From NCBI GenBank assembly GCA_040381195.1, contig JBEIHR010000013.1:1-29595 (forward strand): a DNA stretch of 29,595 nucleotides, given 5' to 3'. The position numbers and the translations under genes are program-made. How positions within the stretch are numbered: position 1 is the first letter of the stretch; every line of letters begins with the position of its first letter. Below the pieces are notes generated by a model. The model was not told where the DNA came from and ran no database searches. It saw nothing but the letters and a program-made list of their open reading frames with translations. Below are positions 23,706 through 29,595 of this stretch, piece after piece. This DNA is from VGCC01 sp040381195 (GTDB taxonomy: Bacteria; Actinomycetota; Actinomycetes; S36-B12).

Positions 23706-24473
23706 TCAGCGAGGAGCGAGGATGTCGACGCGTCCCTTGAATCGGTCGAGCATGCGTCGGTAGTTGCGCTGGGATTCCTGGTCGCGATACTCGGGGTCGG
23801 AGTCGTAGTAGCCGCGGTGGCGCTCCTGATGGATCGGCAAGTCACCCTCCGGGATCACGATCCGGCCCCCCGCGTCGCGCAGAGCCAGGCACCACTCCAT
23901 GTCCGCATTCCGATAGAACCGCGCTTTGCGATGCGGTGGCGTCGTCTCCGCGGCATCGGTGCGCACCACCATGAGGTAGCCCATCGCAACGTCGACCTCT
24001 CCGGGGCCAGCGCTGTCGAAGGAGTACCAGTCCTCGGTGTTGACGTTGGCTCCCCGCCAGCCGGTCGCGACGACGGTCGGATCCTCAAACGGCGTGAGGA
24101 GGTGCGGAAAGGCGTCACCGGTCAGGATCGTGGCGGTGTCGAGCGGAGCGATGAACGGGGAGTCCACGGTGGCGATGAGGGTGCGCATCGCAGGTCCCCA
24201 CCCGATGTCCGCCACGCTCCCGGCAACATGGAATGCATACACGCGGTTCGGAAACTCCGCACCGAGTGCATGCGCACGTTCACCGGCACCGCCGACGTTC
24301 CCGCAGTCCAGAATCGCTACTGCCACATCGGGGGCGGAGTGCTCGACGACGGAGCGAACCGACGCGTCGATGTCTGCGGGCCACCCGTCCGCAATCACCG
24401 CGACGACGCACGCACCCGGCACGCTCTCCCGGTGGGCGTGCTCCACGCGCTGGAGATCCGGATGTATCTGCAT
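23706..24473 (-). CDS. Glycosyltransferase-like protein (GT-A/family 2-like)
   Basis: The 255-residue soluble protein has an N-terminal Rossmann-like segment (CVVAVIADGWPADIDASVRS then VAVAILDCGN). The middle region is TVDSPFIAPLDTATILTGD. The C-terminal half has GYLMVVRTDAA and FYRNADMEWCLALRDAGG followed by PIHQERHRGY. This layout resembles family 2 glycosyltransferase-like proteins of Actinobacteria. A classical DxD is not obvious; the single Asp of APLDT may stand in its place, so catalysis is uncertain. The ATG overlaps the stop of the upstream dehydratase (TGATG), and murB follows, so it is made with these genes. Donor and acceptor are unknown. Confidence 0.75.
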   Translation of the reverse strand: MQIHPDLQRVEHAHRESVPGACVVAVIADGWPADIDASVRSVVEHSAPDVAVAILDCGNVGGAGERAHALGAEFPNRVYAFHVAGSVADIGWGPAMRTLIATVDSPFIAPLDTATILTGDAFPHLLTPFEDPTVVATGWRGANVNTEDWYSFDSAGPGEVDVAMGYLMVVRTDAAETTPPHRKARFYRNADMEWCLALRDAGGRIVIPEGDLPIHQERHRGYYDSDPEYRDQESQRNYRRMLDRFKGRVDILAPR

Positions 24474-24898
24474 CAGGTGGACAGCCGTACGACGATCGTG
24501 GGCTTGCCCAGCACCGTGGATCCATCGAAGACAACCTTCATCGCAACGGTGACGAGGTCTCCTTCGATCCCGGTCACAGATCCGGTCACCTCGATGGAGG
24601 CGCCCGCGTCGTCATCGGGAACCACGACCGGACGCGTGAAGCGACAGGAGTAGGAGACCACTTGGCCGGGATCCCCCACCCATTCGGTAACGACCCGGGA
24701 GGCTGCGCCCATCGTGAGCATTCCGTGCGCGATGACGTTGGGCAGACCCACGGAAGTCGCGACGCGTTCGTTCCAGTGGATCACGTTGAAGTCACCCGAG
24801 GCGCCTGCGTAACGGATGAGATCGGCACGGGTGAACTGGATGGTGACGGGAGCGAGTTCATCGCCGACGTGCACGGATGCAAGGTTCGGGGGCGCCAT
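24473..24898 (-). CDS. MaoC-type (R)-specific dehydratase, catalytic subunit (HadB-like)
   Basis: The 141-residue single hot-dog-fold protein starts MAPPNLASVHVGDEL. It carries the hydratase motif with Asp and His in ASGDFNVIHWNERVA, followed by PNVIAHGMLTMG, as in enoyl hydratases and 3-hydroxyacyl dehydratases. In mycobacteria the partner pair HadA-HadB acts in the FAS-II dehydration step and lies beside rpmG, as here. There is no HadC equivalent. I use the ATG at 24898, which overlaps the upstream gene's stop (TGATG); a longer frame would overlap it much more. The physiological substrate is not shown by the sequence. Confidence 0.88.
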   Translation of the reverse strand: MAPPNLASVHVGDELAPVTIQFTRADLIRYAGASGDFNVIHWNERVATSVGLPNVIAHGMLTMGAASRVVTEWVGDPGQVVSYSCRFTRPVVVPDDDAGASIEVTGSVTGIEGDLVTVAMKVVFDGSTVLGKPTIVVRLST

Positions 24899-25344
24899 CA
24901 CTCCGCCCTCCGCGACACGAGCACGGAGTAGGTGGTGCACACAGGGTCACCGGAGACCGTGGTGATATCGCCCCGGGTGGTCAGGATGTCGTTACCCGCG
25001 GCCTCACGCACCGCGTGGATCGAGGCCGTGCAGACGAGTTCATCCCCGGCGACGATGGGCCGGGTGTACTCGAAGCTCTGTTCACCGTGTACGACCCGCG
25101 TGTAGTCCAGCCCCAGCTCGGGGTCGAAGGCGGCCTGTCGCCCCGCCTCGAAGGAGATGATGATCGCGAATGTGGGTGGAGCGACGAGGTCGGGATAGCC
25201 GGCGGCTCGGGCAGCATCGATGTCGACACTCAGGGGTGATGGCTCGCCGATGGCACGCGCGAACTCACGCACCTTCTCCCGGGCAACCTGATAGACGGGC
25301 GAGGGTGGGTACGTGCGCCCTACGAGGTCCGGGTTGATGGCCAC
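24898..25344 (-). CDS. MaoC-like dehydratase N-terminal subunit (HadA-like)
   Basis: The 148-residue hot-dog-fold protein starts MAINPDLVGRTYPPSPVYQV. It resembles the FAS1-type dehydratase domain family: EKVREFARAIGEPSP, then VAPPTFAIIISFEAG, and RVVHGEQSFEYTRPIVAGDEL. It lacks the Asp-His hydratase motif found in its neighbour, so it is probably the non-catalytic, substrate-binding partner of a heterodimer. It begins 12 bp after the rpmG stop and is coupled to the next gene by a TGATG overlap. Confidence 0.88.
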   Translation of the reverse strand: MAINPDLVGRTYPPSPVYQVAREKVREFARAIGEPSPLSVDIDAARAAGYPDLVAPPTFAIIISFEAGRQAAFDPELGLDYTRVVHGEQSFEYTRPIVAGDELVCTASIHAVREAAGNDILTTRGDITTVSGDPVCTTYSVLVSRRAE

Positions 25345-25356
25345 GGTCGCGTCGAG

Positions 25357-25524
25357 CTAGCGCGTTTCCTTGTGCAGGGTGTGCTTGTTGCACTTGGGGC
25401 AGAACTTCTGCATCTCCAGACGATCCGGGTCATTGCGCCGGTTCTTCTTGGTGATGTAGTTCCGGTCTTTGCACTCCTCGCACGCCATGGTGATCTTCGG
25501 GCGTACGTCGCTGGCCTTCGCCAT
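25357..25524 (-). CDS. rpmG: 50S ribosomal protein L33, zinc-binding form
   Basis: L33 is a small 50S protein near the E site. From the ATG at 25524 (MAKASDVRPKITMAC) the product has 55 residues. Two cysteine pairs, CEEC and CPKC, make this the zinc-ribbon (C-plus) form. AAGAGGAGA lies upstream. The frame continues upstream into tRNA-Met, which is not translated. The order tRNA-Thr, tRNA-Met, rpmG, hadA, hadB is well known in Actinobacteria. Confidence 0.97.
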   Translation of the reverse strand: MAKASDVRPKITMACEECKDRNYITKKNRRNDPDRLEMQKFCPKCNKHTLHKETR

Positions 25525-25572
25525 CGTCTCCTCTTTCCTTGTTGCAGTCTGGTGGCCCACGGGGCCGTCCCG

Positions 25573-25646
25573 TAGCGAGGGCCGGACTTGAACCGGCGAC
25601 ACAGCGATTATGAGCCGCTTGCTCTACCAAACTGAGCTACCCCGCC
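25573..25646 (-). tRNA. tRNA-Met, elongator (anticodon CAT)
   Basis: This 74-nt cloverleaf has an acceptor stem beginning GGCGGGG and a discriminator A. The anticodon loop is CTCATAA with anticodon CAT, and the T loop is TTCAAGT. The acceptor sequence resembles the actinobacterial elongator Met tRNA rather than initiator or Ile2 tRNA. CCA is not encoded. Confidence 0.95.
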
Positions 25647-25676
25647 GCGCACGACCGGTGGGCCCGGCCGTGATCG

Positions 25677-25749
25677 AGCCCCTTTACGGAATCGAACCGT
25701 AGACCTTCTCCTTACCATGGAGACGCTCTGCCGACTGAGCTAAAGGGGC
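25677..25749 (-). tRNA. tRNA-Thr (anticodon GGT)
   Basis: This 73-nt cloverleaf has a perfect 7-bp acceptor stem beginning GCCCCTT. The anticodon stem TCTCC/GGAGA holds the loop ATGGTAA with anticodon GGT, and the T loop is TTCGATT. The discriminator is T and CCA is not encoded. It lies 30 bases upstream of tRNA-Met and is likely cotranscribed with it and rpmG. A possible -10, TACCCT, lies at 25763-25768 on the minus strand. Confidence 0.96.
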
Positions 25750-25819
25750 CGTGAGCCGCATAAGGGTACCCAAGCGGCCGCAGTGGGCGAAATCGGGCGT
25801 CACCCGATTGACTAGGGGC

Positions 25820-26749
25820 ATGAGCGCACATCCACGCTGGACAGAGCAGGACATCCCCGACCTCACGGGACGGCGCGTGATCGTCACCGGTGCCAACTCC
25901 GGGATCGGTGCCGAGGCGGCCCGAGCCCTCGCCGAGCATGGCGCAGAAGTGACCCTCGCCGTGCGCTCGGTGACGAAGGGACAGGCCACCGCCGCCGGGA
26001 TCCGCGGCACGACCGAGGTGTGGGAACTCGACCTGGCAAACCTTGCCTCCGTGCGCGCGTTCGCTGCGGAGTGGTCTGCAGCACACGCCAGTGGCCTGGA
26101 CGTACTCATCAACAACGCGGGGATCATGGCGATCCCGCGCACCCTCAGCGCCGATGGCTACGAGATGCAGTTAGCCACGAACCACCTCGGTCATTTCGCC
26201 CTCACCGGCCTCCTTCTCCCGGCGCTCGTCGCGATCCCCAAGTCGCGGGTGGTCACGGTGTCCTCGAGTGCCCATCGGATGGTGCGCGGAATGAACTTCG
26301 ACGACCTCATGGGCGAACGTAAGTACGGACGCTGGAACGTTTACGGTCAGAGCAAACTTGCGAACCTGCTGTTCACCGCCGAGCTGCAACGTCGGCTCGA
26401 CGCCGCGGGCATGGATGTCAAGGCGATGGCCGCTCACCCCGGCTACAGCAACACGAACCTGCAGCACGCGAGTCCCGCCATGCGCAATGCAGGCATCGAG
26501 ATGCGCATCACGAAGGTGATGAACTCCCTCATCGGTCAGTCCGCGCAGATGGGTGCGCTACCAACACTCTTCGCCGCAACCGCACCCGGACTGCCGGGTG
26601 ACACATACGTCGGCCCGGACGGTCCCGCGGAGATCCGCGGCTACCCGCGCGTGGTGGATCGCACTTCTGCGGCGAAGGACCGGCGTGCCGCCGAGCGTCT
26701 CTGGTCGATCAGCGAGGAACTCACCGGAGTCCACTACCCATTCGCCTGA
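25820..26749 (+). CDS. Short-chain dehydrogenase/reductase
   Basis: The 309-residue NAD(P)-dependent oxidoreductase belongs to the classical SDR family, closest in style to retinol-dehydrogenase-like bacterial SDRs. It shows the cofactor motif TGANSGIG (23-30), NNAGIM, the catalytic Ser in VVTVSSSAHRM, and the YGQSK motif with Tyr and Lys. The start is taken at MSAHPRW. AGGGG is only one base from this ATG, so the ribosome-binding site is poor and the start is less certain; earlier in-frame codons run into the tRNA-Thr promoter region. The substrate is unknown. Confidence 0.92.
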   Translation: MSAHPRWTEQDIPDLTGRRVIVTGANSGIGAEAARALAEHGAEVTLAVRSVTKGQATAAGIRGTTEVWELDLANLASVRAFAAEWSAAHASGLDVLINNAGIMAIPRTLSADGYEMQLATNHLGHFALTGLLLPALVAIPKSRVVTVSSSAHRMVRGMNFDDLMGERKYGRWNVYGQSKLANLLFTAELQRRLDAAGMDVKAMAAHPGYSNTNLQHASPAMRNAGIEMRITKVMNSLIGQSAQMGALPTLFAATAPGLPGDTYVGPDGPAEIRGYPRVVDRTSAAKDRRAAERLWSISEELTGVHYPFA

Positions 26750-26838
26750 TCAACACCGCCCATCGCTCGGCGCGCCTGCCCCACGGAACACCTCCAGTCC
26801 CCCCACACTGAGTCGCACGAACTCGGGAGGGAGTCGAC

Positions 26839-27396
26839 ATGGGGTCCTGGTCTGTCTGGCGGATGGCCCGGGTGGTCACGTCGCTGTTCGTCCTCATGGT
26901 TGCCGCGTACTACTTCATCGTCGGGTTCGACAACATCACGAACCCGACAAATCCCAACGCGAGTAACTGGCCCTTCGTGCAGGGAGTCATCAGCGGTGAC
27001 GGGGTTCCCGCGGACAGCGGTTTCGAGTGGCGCTTCATCGACGCCACGTGGTTCCAGGCCGTCGCCTATATAGGTGTGATGACGGCAGAGACGATCACCG
27101 GGATCCTGCTCCTGATCGCGGGAATCAAGGGCCTCCGTGCCTCCCGTACCTGTCCGCGCTGGGGACACGCGCAGAAATGGACCTACGCCGGCGGAATCCT
27201 CGGGCTCGCTGTCTTCTTCCTGGGCTTCATGGTGATCGGCGGTAACTGGTTCATCATGTACTTGAACTCGAAGTGGAACGGTCTCGAACCGGCTTTCCAG
27301 AACTCGGTGATGACGGCGCTGATGCTGATTCTCGTCACCGGGGTGCTGATCGGGGGGCATCTGGCGAAGGAGCACGAGGACTCTCACTCGGCGTAG
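26839..27396 (+). CDS. DUF2165-type integral membrane protein
   Basis: The 185-residue protein has four hydrophobic segments at about residues 10-30, 70-95, 112-135 and 155-175. Between the first two is an extracytoplasmic-looking stretch with NWPFVQGVISGDG and FEWRFID. The third is followed by GGNWFIMYLNSKWNGLEPAF. A WNG plus a helix-rich four-segment layout with a central ATE/AET motif fits the DUF2165 family, of unknown function. The ATG is preceded by GGGAGG. It lies 89 bp after the SDR gene and may be cotranscribed. The 239-bp gap after it shows no clear terminator. Confidence 0.85.
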   Translation: MGSWSVWRMARVVTSLFVLMVAAYYFIVGFDNITNPTNPNASNWPFVQGVISGDGVPADSGFEWRFIDATWFQAVAYIGVMTAETITGILLLIAGIKGLRASRTCPRWGHAQKWTYAGGILGLAVFFLGFMVIGGNWFIMYLNSKWNGLEPAFQNSVMTALMLILVTGVLIGGHLAKEHEDSHSA

Positions 27397-27635
27397 CCAG
27401 GACAGGTACGTCGGCACCGAGGGGACCGCGGGTCGTGAGATCCGCGACGATCCCATCCCTTTCGCGCGGCAGATCACCCGGGTCCAAGCCTTGGATCACC
27501 GGCGCGCTCCTCTCCCCCGGCCTCACGCTAGGACCGTCGACGCCGATGCGGGACGTCGTGACAGATTGTCGGAATTCGCTCACACCACAGCGGGGGCATT
27601 GCCACACTGGGACAGGTCGCCGGAGAGGAGCTCAC

Positions 27636-29180
27636 ATGATCATCCATCGCAGCCCAGTGCCCGACGTCGAGATCCCCGACGTCACCATTACCGAGTTCGT
27701 GCTCCAGGAAGCGGCACGAGTACCGGATCGTCCAGCACTCGTCGATGGCCCGACAGGGCGCACCTACACCTACGCACAACTCTCGGGGGCAATCCACGCG
27801 TTCGCGGGAGGCCTCCAGGCTCGTGGGCTGGGTCCTGGCTCGACGATCGCGTTGATGTCACCGAATATCCCTGAGTTCGCGATCGTGTTCCATGGCGCCG
27901 CCGTGGCTGGTGTGGCCGTGAGCACGATCAACCCGACGTACACCGCGGAGGAGGTCGCCTTCCAGCTGCGCGATTCGGAATCCGCACTCGTGGTCACCGT
28001 CGCCCCGTTCGCCGAGACTGCGGTCGCCGCAGCGAAGGCGGCCAAGGTCGCCGAGGTCTTCATCATCGGCGATCCGCCGGATGGCCTGCCGTCGTTCACG
28101 TCCTTGATGGGCGCCCCCATCGCGCAGGTACCGATTGACCCACGTGAGCAGATCGTGGTGCTCCCCTACTCCTCGGGAACCACCGGACTGCCCAAGGGAG
28201 TGATGCTCACCCACCGCAACCTGGTGTCGAATCTGGTGCAGGTCAAGGATGCATTGGCGATTACCGACGGTGAGGTCGTACTGGCCGTGCTGCCGTTCTT
28301 CCACATCTACGGCATGCAGGTCCTCATGAATTTCGTCCTCAGCCGCGGCGCCACCGTCGTCACCGTCCCTCGCTTCGACTTGGAACAGTCCCTCGGCATC
28401 ATCCAGGAGCGCCGGATCACACGTCTCTTTGCGGTTCCACCGATCGTCCTCGCACTTGCCAAGCACCCACTGATCGATACATTCGATCTCTCAAGTCTCA
28501 AGCAGGTGTTTTCCGGCGCGGCACCCCTCGGTGCCGAGTTGGCCAATGAGGCGGCGGAACGCATCGACTGCGAGGTCGTCCAGGGCTACGGCATGACCGA
28601 GCTCAGCCCGGTCACCCACCTCACGTTGATGGGCGGCTTCAAACCGGGCACTTGCGGTGTGACACTCCCCAATACCGAGTGCCGCATCGTCGATGTGGAA
28701 GAAGGCGCGGACCAGGAGGTGGGGGGTGTGGGTGAGCTCTGGGTGCGCGGTCCACAGGTGATGAAGGGCTACCTGAACAATCCGGAGGCGACGGCGCTCA
28801 CGATCGACACCGATGGCTGGCTCCACACCGGTGACGTGGGCTTCATCGACGAGGATGGCCATCTCACGATCGTCGACCGCGTGAAGGAGTTGATTAAGTA
28901 CAAGGGATTCCAGGTGGCCCCCGCCGAACTCGAGGCACTCTTGCTCACCCATCCGGCGATCGCCGACGCCGCCGTGATCGGCGTCCCGGACGACGAGGCA
29001 GGCGAGCATCCGCGTGGATTCATCGTCCTGAAGCCTGGCCAGGAGCTGAGCGTCGAGAACTTGGCTGCCTTCATGAGCGGCCATGTCGCCACCTACAAGG
29101 TGATCACCGACATTGTTTTCATTGATGCTATTCCCAAGAGCGCCTCGGGCAAAATTTTGCGTCGCATGCTGCGGAACTGA
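27636..29180 (+). CDS. Acyl-CoA synthetase of the 4-coumarate-CoA ligase type
   Basis: The 514-residue enzyme of the ANL superfamily activates a carboxylic acid with ATP and joins it to CoA. Seen are the P-loop SSGTTGLPKG (179-188), GYGMTELSPV, GWLHTGDVGFIDEDGHLTIVDR (given here in part as TGDVGF and IVDR), the hinge KELIKYKGFQVAPAELEALL, and the catalytic Lys506 in PKSASGKILRRM. The start is the ATG at 27636, with GAGAGGAG five bases upstream; the frame is open further upstream but that part has no family similarity. Overall it is 4CL-like; aryl or medium-chain acids are possible substrates. The last 60 bases are less G/C-rich than the rest. Confidence 0.93.
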   Translation: MIIHRSPVPDVEIPDVTITEFVLQEAARVPDRPALVDGPTGRTYTYAQLSGAIHAFAGGLQARGLGPGSTIALMSPNIPEFAIVFHGAAVAGVAVSTINPTYTAEEVAFQLRDSESALVVTVAPFAETAVAAAKAAKVAEVFIIGDPPDGLPSFTSLMGAPIAQVPIDPREQIVVLPYSSGTTGLPKGVMLTHRNLVSNLVQVKDALAITDGEVVLAVLPFFHIYGMQVLMNFVLSRGATVVTVPRFDLEQSLGIIQERRITRLFAVPPIVLALAKHPLIDTFDLSSLKQVFSGAAPLGAELANEAAERIDCEVVQGYGMTELSPVTHLTLMGGFKPGTCGVTLPNTECRIVDVEEGADQEVGGVGELWVRGPQVMKGYLNNPEATALTIDTDGWLHTGDVGFIDEDGHLTIVDRVKELIKYKGFQVAPAELEALLLTHPAIADAAVIGVPDDEAGEHPRGFIVLKPGQELSVENLAAFMSGHVATYKVITDIVFIDAIPKSASGKILRRMLRN

Positions 29181-29189
29181 TTCACCCCA

Positions 29190-29232
29190 CTCCGCGGTGC
29201 TGCGTCAATTTTCTGCTCCGCGGTGCTGCGTC
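29190..29232. repeat. 17-bp direct repeat upstream of mec
   Basis: An identical 17-base unit occurs at 29190-29206 and 29216-29232, with start-to-start distance 26 and spacer 9. The second copy ends immediately before the putative -10 of mec. It could be a pair of regulator-binding sites or a small duplication. Confidence 0.85.
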
Positions 29233-29238
29233 TATGCT
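29233..29238 (+). promoter_or_regulatory. -10 element of a probable leaderless mec transcript
   Basis: TATGCT ends seven bases before the ATG at 29246, the spacing at which transcription would begin at or next to the A of the ATG. No ribosome-binding site precedes the ATG. The -35 position (TTTCTG, 29210-29215) is weak. Confidence 0.5.
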
Positions 29239-29245
29239 CTGCGGC

Positions 29246-29595
29246 ATGTTAGAAATCCAGCGCTCACTCGTTGACTCCATTTTGTCGCACGCCCGCGCCG
29301 ATCACCCGGACGAAGCATGTGGAGTGATCGCCGGGCCAGCCGGGTCGGATATTCCGGTGCGGTTTATCCCCATGGTGAATGCGGTACGATGTCCAACCCT
29401 GTATGAGTTCGACTCACAAGATCTACTTCACCTGTATCGGGAAATGGATGAGCGGGATGAAATTCCCGTAGTTATCTATCACTCACACCCCGCAACGCAG
29501 GCGTACCCCTCGATCACCGATATCACCCAGGCCGCAGAACCGGACGCACATTATGTTCTGGTGTCGCTTCGGGAGAGCGGCCCGAACGAGGGACC
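29246..29595 (+). CDS. mec: JAMM/Mov34 metalloprotease, Mec-like, 5' part (cut by window edge)
   Basis: The visible 116 codons start MLEIQRSLVDSIL. They have the complete JAMM zinc-protease motif: Glu23 in DEACG, then His79, His81, Ser89 and Asp92 in HSHPATQAYPSITD. In Mycobacterium tuberculosis the homologous Mec removes newly made cysteine from the carrier CysO, in the operon mec-cysO-cysM. The expected continuation is therefore a small ubiquitin-like carrier and a cysteine synthase, just outside the window. Codon 2 is TTA, rare in this GC-rich DNA, and the gene is visibly less G/C-rich than its neighbours. It is the last gene and lacks its 3' end. Confidence 0.88.
   Translation, partial: MLEIQRSLVDSILSHARADHPDEACGVIAGPAGSDIPVRFIPMVNAVRCPTLYEFDSQDLLHLYREMDERDEIPVVIYHSHPATQAYPSITDITQAAEPDAHYVLVSLRESGPNEG

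Noticed and set aside
25573..25646. tRNA with anticodon CAT as tRNA-Ile2 or initiator tRNA
   Set aside because: The first acceptor pair and overall sequence resemble the actinobacterial elongator Met tRNA, and the place before rpmG is typical for it.
27273..27635. N-terminal extension of the acyl-CoA synthetase frame
   Set aside because: It overlaps the DUF2165 gene out of frame and lacks similarity to the family. A good ribosome-binding site precedes the ATG at 27636.

Overview
This is a GC-rich chromosomal window from an actinobacterium, most likely class Actinomycetes; the genus cannot be resolved by eye. The evidence is the gene order rpmG, two MaoC-type dehydratases, murB, a PLP aminotransferase, tRNA-Trp, secE-nusG-rplK-rplA, rplJ-rplL, rpoB-rpoC, rpsL-rpsG-fusA-tuf. 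Further support comes from the actinobacterial coiled insertion near the N-terminus of RpoC, the long acidic N-terminus of NusG, and many GTG starts. No mobile element, CRISPR array or integrase is visible.

Layout. Positions 1-21329 lie almost entirely on the minus strand and hold the transcription/translation core. Read in the direction of transcription, the order is tRNA-Trp, secE, nusG, rplK, rplA, a five-gene liv-type ABC importer, the L10 leader, rplJ, rplL, rpoB, rpoC, a small DUF4190 membrane protein, rpsL, rpsG, fusA and the start of tuf. Two things break the usual order. A complete branched-chain-amino-acid-type importer (18678-13508) sits between rplA and rplJ. A small plus-strand gene (11795-12100) sits between rplL and rpoB and is separated from rplL by a perfect 18-bp hairpin. 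Hairpins after nusG, rplA, livJ, rplL and the DUF4190 gene suggest the region is cut into several transcription units. Promoter-like sites are visible before rpoB and before livG.

The flank from 21435 onward carries a PLP aminotransferase (+). Next, on the minus strand, comes a block transcribed as tRNA-Thr, tRNA-Met, rpmG, two hot-dog dehydratase subunits, a glycosyltransferase-like protein and murB. The last stretch, on the plus strand, holds a short-chain dehydrogenase, a DUF2165 membrane protein, a 4-coumarate-CoA-ligase-type acyl-CoA synthetase and the start of a JAMM metalloprotease resembling Mec of the CysO cysteine pathway.

The most interesting points are three. First, the inserted importer has a LivM permease with a roughly 120-residue, purely acidic extracytoplasmic loop containing three copies of a 15-residue repeat. 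Its solute-binding protein is basic and has no lipobox, and its LivG lacks the ABC signature glycines. Second, ribosomal protein S12 naturally carries Arg at position 88, a known streptomycin-resistance substitution elsewhere. Third, an apparently leaderless promoter with a 17-bp direct repeat precedes mec. Everything here was read by eye; no database search or structure prediction was run.
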